From Chryseobacterium sp. 3008163 (GTDB lineage Bacteria; Bacteroidota; Bacteroidia; Flavobacteriales; Weeksellaceae): a stretch of DNA of 64,000 bases. The notes under the pieces are model-generated. The model did no database searches. It was given only the letters and a program-made list of their open reading frames with translations, and had not been told where the DNA came from. Shown here piece after piece: positions 54,431 through 63,234 of this stretch. Location of the stretch: assembly GCF_003669035.1 (NCBI RefSeq), contig NZ_CP033070.1, forward strand, positions 1,612,001 to 1,676,000. Direction: 5' to 3'. Both the position numbers and the translations under genes were made by a program. Within the stretch, counting starts at the first letter, position 1; every line of letters begins with the position of its first letter.

Positions 54431-55417
54431 TTAGATTGCTAAAATTTCTGAAATCAGTAAAAGATCTTTATTGATTTCGTTGTGTTTTTTGATGGCATCT
54501 TCGATGGGTGTGTAAACAATTTCGTTTGAACGCATTCCTGCCATCACATTGTTTTCCCCTACCATTAATCCTGTTACAGCACCAAAGCCCAGTCTGCTCG
54601 CTAAAACTCTGTCTGCACAACTCGGCGACCCACCTCTTTGAATGTGGCCTAAAATAGCGACACGAATATCGTATTCTGGAAATTCCTTTTGAGTCTGCTC
54701 TGCCAATTCGTAGATGTTTGCAAGCTTTTCACCTTCTGCAACAACAACAATGCTCGAAGATTTTCCTGTTTTTTCTGCATTTCGGAAATTGGTAAACAAT
54801 TCATCCATACTGTCTTTTTTCTCAGGAATCAAAATATCCAAAGCTCCTGTTGCCAATCCGCTGTTCAGTGCAATAAAACCTGCATCACGACCCATTACCT
54901 CAACAAAGAAAACTCTGTTGTGAGAAGTCGCTGTATCACGGATTTTATCAATCGCATCCATTGCCGTGTTCAAAGCCGTGTCGAAACCAATCGTGTTGTC
55001 TGTCCCGAAGATATCGTTATCAATCGTTCCTGGCACACCAATTACACGGATTCCGAATTCTTCATTGAAAATCTTTGCTCCAGTGAACGTTCCGTCACCA
55101 CCAATACACACCAAACCGTCAATTCCGTATTTTACGCAATTGTCGTAGGCTTTTTGACGACCTTCTTTGGTTCTGAATTCTTTGGATCTGGCAGATTTTA
55201 GAATAGTTCCGCCTTGGTTGATTATATTTTTTACAGAACGAGCCCCCATTTTCAGGAAATCATCATGAATAAGACCATTGTAGCCTTCTCTCACTCCGTA
55301 ACATTCGATATTGTAATAATTTGCGGTCCTTACTACCGCTCTTAATGCTGCATTCATCCCCGGAGAGTCTCCTCCCGAAGTAAGAACTGCAATTTTTTTT
55401 ACAGCACTTTCATTCAT
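54431..55417 (-). CDS. pfkA: 6-phosphofructokinase
   Basis: A 328-residue ATP-dependent phosphofructokinase. Motifs: AVLTSGGDSPGMNAALRAVV (ATP site), VCIGGDGTFTGA, PGTIDNDIFGTD (catalytic T-I-D-N-D), FVEVMGRDAGFIAL and LGHIQRGGSPSCADR. The G-D-G at the ATP site marks an ATP rather than a pyrophosphate enzyme. It is followed by gapA on the same strand, a glycolytic pair. A -7-like TAAATTTG lies at 55445-55438 on the minus strand. Confidence 0.97.
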   Translation of the reverse strand: MNESAVKKIAVLTSGGDSPGMNAALRAVVRTANYYNIECYGVREGYNGLIHDDFLKMGARSVKNIINQGGTILKSARSKEFRTKEGRQKAYDNCVKYGIDGLVCIGGDGTFTGAKIFNEEFGIRVIGVPGTIDNDIFGTDNTIGFDTALNTAMDAIDKIRDTATSHNRVFFVEVMGRDAGFIALNSGLATGALDILIPEKKDSMDELFTNFRNAEKTGKSSSIVVVAEGEKLANIYELAEQTQKEFPEYDIRVAILGHIQRGGSPSCADRVLASRLGFGAVTGLMVGENNVMAGMRSNEIVYTPIEDAIKKHNEINKDLLLISEILAI

Positions 55418-55574
55418 TTAGTAAAAAATTTCAAACACAAATTTACAAAAACAAGTTCAGATAATGGCAGTATCTTGCCAATACTTTTCATCCTTTAGTA
55501 TCCTGTAATTTTAAAGCAAATTGTTTAAGGAATAATTTACATTTTAAATTTATGAAACTCGAAGCTGTATTTTT

Positions 55575-56336
55575 TCACCAATTCTTTTCAGTTAAATATT
55601 TCCAATATCGTTTCGGAACATGTTGAATGTGCAGTTTTAAATTTTTTCTTTCTACAATATTGGTTTTAAAAAAATACCGTTGCCAAAGCTTTTGATATTG
55701 ATTTTCTTCATCATGAAATTTCTCCTGATACTTTTTTAAATCCAGCTTTTCTTCCGGATAAAAGAAATCACACGTTTTCAAATCATAAAGAAGTCCGTAA
55801 TTTCTTCTGAGATCGTAAATCATCCATTTCTGATCCTGATAACGGTCTTTGAAATGTTTTCTGATCAAAGGAAGCACATTAAAATCCGGATCGATTTTGG
55901 AGAAAAAAACCTCATCCTGCATTTTTTCAAATCTCACAAAAGCAGTCATTCTGTGTCTTTCTCGACTTACCGATTTTGAAATTTTAACAATTCTCAAAAT
56001 ATCCTGATCTGCATAATTCTGAAGAATATTTTCTTTCGGAAATTGTATCGATTGCCTTACCGCAGACAAAATTATTTGTTCTAAATCTGATTCTTCCGAC
56101 AAAAAAACTTTCACCAATTCATGAATTCCAGACTTCCCGATGTTTTCTTCTATTTTATTTAAAACTCTCTCAGATTTCGCTTCCTGCGTAATCACTTCAT
56201 GAATCTCAGCAAATATATTTTCCTGATGAAATCTTTCTCTGCTTACAATTTCCACATCTTTATACTTATACTCGAAGACTTCGAATATTGCAGTAAAAAG
56301 TCCGTCGAAACTTCCATCGTAGAGTAAAGTGGTCAT
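55575..56336 (-). CDS. TIGR03915-type probable DNA-metabolism protein
   Basis: A 253-residue protein of the group that partners a radical-SAM protein (TIGR03916) in many bacteria. It begins TTLLYDGSFDGLFTAIFEVF, the group's signature, and has FVRFEKMQDEVFFSKIDPDF and HFKDRYQDQKWMIYDLRRNY in the middle, with a DUF4130-like layout. It is thought to take part in DNA modification or repair with its partner; the activity is not known. One unrelated gene separates it from the partner here. Confidence 0.85.
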   Translation of the reverse strand: MTTLLYDGSFDGLFTAIFEVFEYKYKDVEIVSRERFHQENIFAEIHEVITQEAKSERVLNKIEENIGKSGIHELVKVFLSEESDLEQIILSAVRQSIQFPKENILQNYADQDILRIVKISKSVSRERHRMTAFVRFEKMQDEVFFSKIDPDFNVLPLIRKHFKDRYQDQKWMIYDLRRNYGLLYDLKTCDFFYPEEKLDLKKYQEKFHDEENQYQKLWQRYFFKTNIVERKNLKLHIQHVPKRYWKYLTEKNW

Positions 56337-56444
56337 TTTGGGTTGAAGGGTTTGGGAGTTCTAGAGTTTTAGAGTGAACTGATTTTTCAAGTAAGAATTA
56401 TTAGTGAAATTCGTGAAAAATATTTGTGCTATTTGTGTTTAAAA

Positions 56445-56876
56445 TTATTCTTTATAACAAATCAGTTTTAATTCATCTTCATTAATTTCAAGATAAAACT
56501 GACCAACTTTCTCTATTATCAATTTAATTTCTTCTAAATTTTGAATGTTATTAGAATCAACAATTTTTGGGAAAATCAAATATTCAATTTCTTTATATTC
56601 AAGCCAATCACCTAAAGAATTATTGCCCTCAAATCCTCTTTGCCAATAATCAAATTCAAAAATACTGTCTTCATTTAAATACAGCTCTCCAATTCTATCA
56701 TTCTGAATTTTTTTAAATTGGATTTTCTTGAATTCATGGGCATTATCTATAATTGCTTCAATTAATCTGATCCACTTAGAATTTGATATCAAATGCTGAG
56801 AGAATTGAGAAACTGCTTTTTCAATATCTCTAATTTTCTGTTCATCATATCTTACAGCTTTTTTAGTTCTCATCAT
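56445..56876 (-). CDS. Hypothetical protein inside the radical-SAM repair pair
   Basis: A 143-residue soluble protein with no family I recognise. The first part is basic and helical (MRTKKAVRYDEQKIRDIEK), the rest acidic with an aromatic core (FEFDYWQRGFEGNNSLGDWL). Its start overlaps the stop of the radical-SAM gene by one base, so they are probably translated together. It is more A/T-rich than its neighbours. Confidence 0.6.
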   Translation of the reverse strand: MMRTKKAVRYDEQKIRDIEKAVSQFSQHLISNSKWIRLIEAIIDNAHEFKKIQFKKIQNDRIGELYLNEDSIFEFDYWQRGFEGNNSLGDWLEYKEIEYLIFPKIVDSNNIQNLEEIKLIIEKVGQFYLEINEDELKLICYKE

Positions 56877-58135
56877 TAAAAAAGTGTTAACTGCTGCGAA
56901 AACTGATCCTGAAATTTAGAAGTACTTCCACCAATCAATAATTTTTTCAAATTTAAATCCGTTAAATGCCTTAAAAAAACGTTTCCTGCATTAAAATCAA
57001 TGAAGTATTTCGCTCGGTTTACCGCTGCTCCGAGTTTTTTCAAATGATCAATCGTTAAAACCTGAAAACGTCTCGCTGAAACAATTTTCTTTGCCGTTTT
57101 CACCCCGATTCCCGGAATCCTCAGAATCATCTGATAATCTGCATTCTGTAGATTAATTGGAAACTGATCTAGATGCCTCAAAGCCCAGCTCAATTTAGGA
57201 TCAACTTCCAAATCGAGAAAAGGCATATGCGGATCTAAAATTTCATCAGCTTTAAAACCGTAAAACCTCATCAACCAATCCGATTGATACAAACGGTTTT
57301 CCCGAAGCATGGGAACCGCCGTCGTCAAAGCAGGTAATCTCGTATCTTCCAAAACAGGAACATAACCAGAATAATACACTCTTTTAAGATTATAATTTTT
57401 ATAAAAATGATCGGCAACTTTAATAATCTGTAAATCATTTTCGTTGGTTGCGCCTACAATCATTTGTGTAGATTGACCAGCCGGAGCGAACTTCGGAACT
57501 TTTCTGAAGATTTTCTTTTCTTCCTTATATTGGGTAATTCCGCTTTGGATATACTTCATCGGATTGAGCATATCCTGTCGGTTTTTCTCCGGAGCCAATA
57601 ATTTCAAACCACTTTCCGTCGGAATTTCAATATTAATCGACAATCGGTCAGCATACAAAGCCGCTTCCTGCATCAATAGATCACTTGCCCCAGGAATTGA
57701 TTTTAAATGAATATATCCGTTGAAATTCTCTTCCAGACGAAGTTTTTTTGCCACACGCACCAATCTTTCCATCGTGGTGTCAGCATTTTTGAAAATCCCA
57801 GAACTCAAAAACAAGCCTTCAATATAATTTCTGCGGTAAAAATTAATCGTCAAATCAACCACTTCTTCAACTGTAAAAGCAGCTCTTTTAATATCATTTG
57901 AACTTCGCGATACGCAATATGCACAATCGTAAATGCAATGATTGGTTAAGAGAACTTTTAAAAGAGAAACACATCGACCGTCTTCGGTATAGGTGTGACA
58001 AATTCCGCTTGCGGAACTGTCTCCCAAAGCACCTTTTTTATTCTTCCTTGAACCTCCACTAGACGAACATGACACGTCATACTTCGCAGCATCTGCAAGG
58101 ATTTCTAATTTTTCTTTTAGGCGGTCAAAATTCAT
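56876..58135 (-). CDS. Radical SAM protein of DNA modification/repair type (TIGR03916)
   Basis: A 419-residue protein. The 4Fe-4S site is C67-x3-C71-x2-C74 in NHCIYDCAYCVSRSS, preceded by KLEILADAAKYDVSCSSSGG, the family's typical opening. The C-terminal part has a helix-hairpin-helix motif (MILRIPGIGVKTAKKIVSAR) that would bind DNA. The family is a putative DNA-modification or repair enzyme linked to uracil-DNA-glycosylase domains. The reaction is unknown. The partner TIGR03915 protein follows after one gene. Confidence 0.9.
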   Translation of the reverse strand: MNFDRLKEKLEILADAAKYDVSCSSSGGSRKNKKGALGDSSASGICHTYTEDGRCVSLLKVLLTNHCIYDCAYCVSRSSNDIKRAAFTVEEVVDLTINFYRRNYIEGLFLSSGIFKNADTTMERLVRVAKKLRLEENFNGYIHLKSIPGASDLLMQEAALYADRLSINIEIPTESGLKLLAPEKNRQDMLNPMKYIQSGITQYKEEKKIFRKVPKFAPAGQSTQMIVGATNENDLQIIKVADHFYKNYNLKRVYYSGYVPVLEDTRLPALTTAVPMLRENRLYQSDWLMRFYGFKADEILDPHMPFLDLEVDPKLSWALRHLDQFPINLQNADYQMILRIPGIGVKTAKKIVSARRFQVLTIDHLKKLGAAVNRAKYFIDFNAGNVFLRHLTDLNLKKLLIGGSTSKFQDQFSQQLTLF

Positions 58136-58495
58136 AATTCAAGTACTTTGTTAAAATTCTTCGAACACATAAGCCACATTAGGTTAAAGTAAATTTTTGA
58201 AAATATTTAGAACACACAGAGAAAATCAAAGATTTTCAATAACTTATGTGTTCTTTTTTAGCGATGAATCAAAAAAACTAAGATGACTAATGTGTTAAAA
58301 AACTTTTGTGTCTTTTGTGGTTTAAAGCTTTTTTAATATTCAAAAGTAAATCCAAAATTGAGAAATATCACTCTTTTTTCAACGAACTTATCCACAATAG
58401 GCACAAACAAATTTACTATATTTACCATCATTAATTTATGCGTGAAATCGTAAACGGTCGATTCCGCTTTTCTTTATCAAAAAACAACTTACTAT
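58136..58495. repeat. Intergenic region with nested inverted repeats, no gene
   Basis: The 360-bp gap between divergent genes holds GAACACATAAG (58163-58173) facing CTTATGTGTTC (58243-58253), a perfect 11-bp pair; CACATTAG (58175-58182) facing CTAATGTG (58287-58294); and the small hairpin GAAAATC/GATTTTC at 58221-58237. The tail (ACTTTTGTGTCTTTTGTGG) resembles the sequence at 56405-56440 behind the TIGR03915 gene. The rest should contain the promoters of both flanking genes. Confidence 0.6.
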
Positions 58496-59824
58496 ATGAA
58501 TCATCAACCGGTAGAAGGTTTTTCTAAACTGACCAAGCAGGGGAAAATTGACTGGCTAGTCAATGAATATCTCGAAGGAAACATAGATTATCAAAATATA
58601 CTCAATCAATATTGGAACGAAAATCCGGATCTTCAGAAACTTCATGATGAGTTTTCTGAAAACACCATTTCCAATTTTTATATGCCTTACGGAATTGCTC
58701 CAAACTTCCTGATTGATGGGAAATTATTGGCTTTACCGATGGCAGTTGAAGAAAGTTCTGTAGTGGCAGCTGCTTCAAAAGCAGCCAAATTTTGGATTGA
58801 TAAAGGTGGTTTTAAAACGACCATCATCAATACCAAAAAATTAGGTCACACTCATTTTATTATTGATGTAGAATCTCATAAACTTCAGCATTTTTTTAAT
58901 TTTAAATTAAAGAAAAAATTGTTTGAAACCACAGAAAGCATCACGGCAAACATGAGAAATCGTGGTGGCGGAATTTTAGAAATAAAACTCGTTGACAAAA
59001 CCGCAGAAATGCCTAATTATTACCAACTGAAAGCAAGTTTTGACACGGTAGATTCTATGGGAGCCAACTTCATCAATTCTTGTCTTGAACAGTTCGGTAA
59101 AACTTTAAAAGAGGAAATTTCTCTGGAAGAAGATTTCACACAGGAAGAAAAAGATTCTTTGCAGGTGGTGATGAATATTCTTTCCAATTTCACTCCAGAC
59201 TGTATCGTAAGAGCTGAGGTTTCATGTAAAATTGAAGATTTAAAAGACGACAGCGGAATTTCAAATGAAGAATTTGCAAGAAAATTCAAGCAGGCTGTTA
59301 CGATTGCTGAAATTGAACCTTTCCGTGCGACGACACATAACAAAGGAATTATGAACGGAGTTGATGCCGTAGTCATTGCGACAGGAAATGATTTCAGAGC
59401 AACCGAAGCTTGCGCTCATGCTTATGCCGCAAGAGATGGAAAATATTCTTCCTTAACACATTGTACAATTGATAACGGAATTTTCAGATTCTGGATCGAC
59501 CTTCCGATTTCAGTAGGCGTTGTGGGAGGTTTGACGAATCTTCATCCTCTGGTAAAATTTTCTTTGGCTCTGCTGGGAAAACCTTCTGCTCAGGAATTGA
59601 TGAGTATTTTGGCGGTTTCAGGATTGGCTCAGAATTTTGGAGCGTTAAGATCTTTGGTCACTACAGGAATTCAGAAAGGTCACATGAAAATGCATTTATT
59701 TAATATTTTAAATCAAATGGGTGCGACAGAAGCAGAAAAGCAACATTTTGTGACGTATTTTAAAGATAAAACGGTGACACATCACGAAGTTATTGATGAA
59801 TTTAACAGATTACGAGCGCAATAA
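58496..59824 (+). CDS. Hydroxymethylglutaryl-CoA reductase (class II)
   Basis: A 442-residue enzyme reducing HMG-CoA to mevalonate, the committed step of the mevalonate route to isoprenoids used by Flavobacteriia. Catalytic K283 is in TTHNKGIMNGVDAVV and D299 in ATGNDFRATEACAHAYAARD, 16 residues apart exactly as K267 and D283 of the Pseudomonas mevalonii enzyme. VVGGLTNLHPLVKFSLALLG and the closing SGLAQNFGALRSLVTTGIQ, then KGHMKMH, also fit. Because the organism's isoprenoid route depends on it, the role is probably biosynthetic despite the 'degradative' family label. Confidence 0.95.
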   Translation: MNHQPVEGFSKLTKQGKIDWLVNEYLEGNIDYQNILNQYWNENPDLQKLHDEFSENTISNFYMPYGIAPNFLIDGKLLALPMAVEESSVVAAASKAAKFWIDKGGFKTTIINTKKLGHTHFIIDVESHKLQHFFNFKLKKKLFETTESITANMRNRGGGILEIKLVDKTAEMPNYYQLKASFDTVDSMGANFINSCLEQFGKTLKEEISLEEDFTQEEKDSLQVVMNILSNFTPDCIVRAEVSCKIEDLKDDSGISNEEFARKFKQAVTIAEIEPFRATTHNKGIMNGVDAVVIATGNDFRATEACAHAYAARDGKYSSLTHCTIDNGIFRFWIDLPISVGVVGGLTNLHPLVKFSLALLGKPSAQELMSILAVSGLAQNFGALRSLVTTGIQKGHMKMHLFNILNQMGATEAEKQHFVTYFKDKTVTHHEVIDEFNRLRAQ

Positions 59825-59991
59825 TGTTACAGATTGTAGGATCCATCGCCTTTATTTTCTTTGGAATGTTTTTAAAAAATACAAAAAAGCAAGAATTTCA
59901 AAGGTCAAGAAAATTCTCAACCTTTTTCATTATTCTCGGAATTCTGACATTGATTGGTGGAATCATTTTAAAATATCTTAAAACTCAATAA
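59824..59991 (+). CDS. Small membrane protein, 55 residues
   Basis: The ATG overlaps the stop of the HMG-CoA reductase gene by one base (TAATG), and its own TAA overlaps the next ATG in the same way. The protein has two hydrophobic segments (LQIVGSIAFIFFGMFL and TFFIILGILTLIGGIIL) separated by a basic loop (KNTKKQEFQRSRK). The coupled junctions on both sides argue strongly that it is real. The family is unknown. Confidence 0.75.
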   Translation: MLQIVGSIAFIFFGMFLKNTKKQEFQRSRKFSTFFIILGILTLIGGIILKYLKTQ

Positions 59992-61061
59992 TGAAAAAAG
60001 GTTTATTATTTTTCATTCTGATTTCTTCGATTTGTTTTTCGCAGCAGAAAACTGTAAAAATAACTAATCTGCAACCTAAAACTGAAGATTTCAATTTTCC
60101 TAAAATCGCTTATCCTGAAAAACCTTCAGTAGAAAATAAAATCAACACCTTTTTGCAGGTTGATCAACTTGAATATGTTCCTGGCTCAGAGGTAAGTCCA
60201 TCGAAACTGGTTTCATCAGGGAAAACCTCATATTCCAACTACGTTTATTTTTACAGCTGGGAAAAGCTGGAAACCCCAAAGAATATTCTGAGTATTGCTA
60301 TCGACGGAGAAGCTTCTGGTGCCTATCCTGAAGGATTTTCAATCTGGAAAAATTTTGATTTGAGAACGGGAAATTTTATCAATGCTAAAGATTTATTTCA
60401 ACCAGGTTCATTCAAAACAATTGAAAATTTAATTCAGAAAAGCGTCAAAAAAGAGGTTAGCGATTTCATTGTTCAGTTAAAATCGGAGAAAAACCCATCG
60501 GAAGAAGTTTCAGAGCAAATTTCTATGTATGAAGATTGTTTTACCGATTATACCTTAGAAGGAATTGAATATTATTTTGCAAAAGATAAAATCAGATTTA
60601 TTGCCGGAAGATGTTCTAATCACGCAATGAGAGCATTGGATGATCTCGGCAGCCATGTTGTTGAATTTTCGTACAAACAATTAGAAAAACACTGGAGTTC
60701 TTACGCAAAAAACCTGTTATCAGACTCAGAAAAAATTGATAAAACCAGTTTTGACAACAAATTGTATAAAGGAAAAATTGACGGAAAGTATCCAATCACG
60801 GTTTTGATTAATCAGGTGTATGCAGACGGTTCTTTTTCTGCAAAATATTGGTACGATAAGAATAAAAAACTCATCCAATGGGATGGAAAACTGAAAGGCA
60901 ATCACATCTCCATCATAGAAAACGATTATTACAGCGAAGAAACGAATCAATGGATTTTCAAAGCTTTGGTTGAAGCAGATGTACAGGGAAATAAAATTAT
61001 AGGAACCTGGCAGGATTATAAAACAAAAAAATATTTAAAACTAGAATTAGAAGAATTATAA
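59991..61061 (+). CDS. Exported protein with DUF3298-like domain
   Basis: A 356-residue protein with a signal peptide (KKGLLFFILISSICFSQ). The central part, with YSWEKLETPKNILSIAIDGE, ASGAYPEGFSIWKNFDLRTG and KDLFQPGSFKTIENLIQK, has the pattern of the DUF3298/PdaC-like domain found in periplasmic proteins. The C-terminal 90 residues form a beta-rich module (GKIDGKYPITVLINQVYADG). The function is unknown. It is translationally coupled to the small gene before it and is 1 bp from the next gene. Confidence 0.75.
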   Translation: MKKGLLFFILISSICFSQQKTVKITNLQPKTEDFNFPKIAYPEKPSVENKINTFLQVDQLEYVPGSEVSPSKLVSSGKTSYSNYVYFYSWEKLETPKNILSIAIDGEASGAYPEGFSIWKNFDLRTGNFINAKDLFQPGSFKTIENLIQKSVKKEVSDFIVQLKSEKNPSEEVSEQISMYEDCFTDYTLEGIEYYFAKDKIRFIAGRCSNHAMRALDDLGSHVVEFSYKQLEKHWSSYAKNLLSDSEKIDKTSFDNKLYKGKIDGKYPITVLINQVYADGSFSAKYWYDKNKKLIQWDGKLKGNHISIIENDYYSEETNQWIFKALVEADVQGNKIIGTWQDYKTKKYLKLELEEL

Positions 61062-61062
61062 A

Positions 61063-61449
61063 ATGAAAACAATTACTTTAGTCTTTGGTGCCGCTTATGG
61101 TATGCTATCCGTTATTTTGGGAGCATTTGGAGCACACGCTTTAAAGAAAATATTATCTGTAGAAAGACTTGAAAGTTTTGAAACAGGTGTAAGATATCAA
61201 ATGTATGCCGCATTCTTTTTGTTGATTGCAGGCTATATTTTAAAATTTGATACCTCATCTCAAAAATGGATTTCTATTTTGATGATTGCAGGAACAATGC
61301 TGTTTTCTTTCAGTATTTACGGCTTGAGCTTACAGGATCATTTTGGTTTAAATCTTAAATTTTTAGGTCCAATTACTCCGCTTGGAGGATTATTTATGAT
61401 TTTGAGTTGGGGAATGCTGATTTTTTATTTTGTAAAGAATAGAATGTAA
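61063..61449 (+). CDS. DUF423 family membrane protein (YgdD-like)
   Basis: A 128-residue protein with four membrane segments and the DUF423 signature LGAFGAHALKKIL, then ETGVRYQMYAAFFLL and the closing GPITPLGGLFMILSWG. The function is unknown. It ends a four-gene unit that starts with the HMG-CoA reductase. Confidence 0.92.
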   Translation: MKTITLVFGAAYGMLSVILGAFGAHALKKILSVERLESFETGVRYQMYAAFFLLIAGYILKFDTSSQKWISILMIAGTMLFSFSIYGLSLQDHFGLNLKFLGPITPLGGLFMILSWGMLIFYFVKNRM

Positions 61450-61462
61450 TTATTATAAAAGT

Positions 61463-61535
61463 CTTCGACAAGCTCAGACTGACACGTCAATCGCTAGCAA
61501 GTAGTATTAGCGATGTCATGCTGAGCTTGTCGAAG
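61463..61535. repeat. Intergenic palindrome (CTTCGACAAGCTCAG element)
   Basis: CTTCGACAAGCTCAG (61463-61477) and CTGAGCTTGTCGAAG (61521-61535) are perfect reverse complements. Inside, TCAATCGCTA and TTAGCGATGTCA also pair, so the whole 73 bp folds. The outer arms are a word found between genes in many bacterial genomes, so this is probably a REP/MITE-like element. It may also end transcription of the upstream unit, though no T run follows. Confidence 0.75.
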
Positions 61536-61624
61536 CATCCGTTAATTTTTCAACAAAATTTCGCTTAGAAAATATCAAAACACACTTTCAACAAATGATG
61601 ATCGTAATTTTAAAATAAATTAAA

Positions 61625-62902
61625 ATGAAAATCAACAGACGACGTCGCTTACTACGAACTTTTAATCTTTTAGATCAGCCGATTAAATTCAATCCGTTTG
61701 TATTCAGTCGTACTTTTTTCATGTGGGCTATCACAGGTTTGGTCGGTGGAATTATTGCCGGATTATATTGGATTGTCTTGGAACATTTCACAGAATTTTT
61801 ACATCAATTTCACGGCTGGATGGTCATTCCAACAATGGCGATTTGTGGTTTATTAGCAGGTTTAGTGATCCACTTTATTGGAGATCCTGGCGAAATCCAT
61901 TTGATCGTTAATAACATCAGATTCAATAAAGGAAAACTCGACCCAAAAAACAATCCTTCGATGATTTTGTCATCACTTTTTTGTGTAGCATCGGGTGGAA
62001 GTTTAGGTCCGGAAGCACCTTTGGTTCAGGTGACAGGTTCAACAGGAACTTATTTGGGAAAGCTTTTTAGACTGAAAGGTGAAGAACTTCGTTCGTTGAG
62101 TATTGCCGGAATGGCTTCAGGTTTCACAGCTCTTTTTGGTGCTCCGCTTGGCGGAAGTTTATTTTCTTTGGAAATTCTTCATCATAAACACGCCGTTGAG
62201 TATTATAAAGCGATTATTCCGGCATTGGTAGCGAGCTGTTTCAGTTATCTGATGTTTGCTTTGATTATCCATTTGGGAATCGGGGCGACGTGGGATTTGA
62301 AAGCCTATCATTACACCGGAGTTTATGATTTTGCACACGCAACCGCTTTTGGAATTGTAGGAACCTTATTTGGCTGGATTTTTATTTTTATTGTTAAGTT
62401 TTTCAAAAAAGCTTTCGAATACAGAAAATTCCCAATCTACATCAAAACTTTGGTAGGTGGAATTTTATTGGGGATTATCGCTTTCTATTTTCCATTGACA
62501 AGATATTTCGGGCATCATGAAGTGAATGAACTGATCAACGGAAACTACACATTGAACTTTTTAATCATTATTTTAGTTTTCAAAATTTTAGCGATTGCCA
62601 TTACCGTAACTTCAGGCTGGAGAGGTGGTTTTATCATTCCGTTGTTCTTTGTAGGAACAACTTTAGGATTAATCATTCATCATTTATTTCCGACAGTTGA
62701 TACGACTTTAGCGATTGTAAGTTGTATGGCTGCAATTAATGCTTGTGTTACGAGAACGCCGATGAGTACAACAATTATCCTGGGAACTTTAACGGGTTTT
62801 ACCTATTTCGTTCCGATACTTTTTGCGAGTCTGACAGGATATTTTCTGGCTCCAAAAATTCCGTTTATCGGCTCACAATCTGAGAAATTGTCTGAGGAAT
62901 AA
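61625..62902 (+). CDS. ClC-family chloride channel/transporter
   Basis: A 425-residue membrane protein with ten or more hydrophobic helices. The ClC anion-site motifs are present: ASGGSLGPEAPLVQVTG (usual G-S/K-E/x-G-P), the G-x-F-x-P-like GWRGGFIIPLFFVGTT, and a final C-V-T-R-T-P-M-S-T region. The glutamate gate in GPEAP is kept. There is no CBS domain. It would move chloride or another anion, perhaps in exchange for protons. Confidence 0.9.
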   Translation: MKINRRRRLLRTFNLLDQPIKFNPFVFSRTFFMWAITGLVGGIIAGLYWIVLEHFTEFLHQFHGWMVIPTMAICGLLAGLVIHFIGDPGEIHLIVNNIRFNKGKLDPKNNPSMILSSLFCVASGGSLGPEAPLVQVTGSTGTYLGKLFRLKGEELRSLSIAGMASGFTALFGAPLGGSLFSLEILHHKHAVEYYKAIIPALVASCFSYLMFALIIHLGIGATWDLKAYHYTGVYDFAHATAFGIVGTLFGWIFIFIVKFFKKAFEYRKFPIYIKTLVGGILLGIIAFYFPLTRYFGHHEVNELINGNYTLNFLIIILVFKILAIAITVTSGWRGGFIIPLFFVGTTLGLIIHHLFPTVDTTLAIVSCMAAINACVTRTPMSTTIILGTLTGFTYFVPILFASLTGYFLAPKIPFIGSQSEKLSEE

Positions 62903-62914
62903 TTACGGGAATTA

Positions 62915-63038
62915 AACCATTAACGGATATTAAGAAGTTGAGAATAATTAAGTTGAGCTTCGCTTAAGCAGATTATTTATTAAAAATTTATCCTATTTTT
63001 CTTAATAAAACTTAACTCCTTAAATCTTCTTAATGGTT
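62915..63038. repeat. Long imperfect palindrome, copy B (inverted) of the element at 8272
   Basis: It begins with AACCATTAACGG and ends with CTTCTTAATGGTT. Its reverse complement follows 8272-8387 with few changes (for example TTTAAGGAGTTAAGTTT is the same in both). It takes up most of the 332-bp gap between the ClC gene and sucC, where I see no gene. Confidence 0.7.
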
Positions 63039-63166
63039 CACAAAAATTAAGTCTGATTTTATTTGGTTTAAACTCAATTTTTCTAAAAAACTTCGTTAAA
63101 GTTTAAGCTTTAATCATAAGAATATTTAAAAAGACGAATAGACTTTTAATTTTTGTGCTAATAATC

Positions 63167-63196
63167 TTGAACTTCCGTGTCTTTTTATTAAATTTG
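63167..63196 (+). promoter_or_regulatory. Promoter of sucC
   Basis: TTG at 63167-63169, a 19-nt spacer and TAAATTTG at 63189-63196, 38 nt before the ATG at 63235. Confidence 0.7.
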
Positions 63197-63234
63197 TCAA
63201 CCTTTAAAAATTAAAATATAATAATAAAAATAAT

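Noticed and set aside
54689..55201. A 170-codon open frame on the plus strand
   Set aside because: It lies entirely antisense to pfkA, whose motifs are unambiguous; the protein has no family features.
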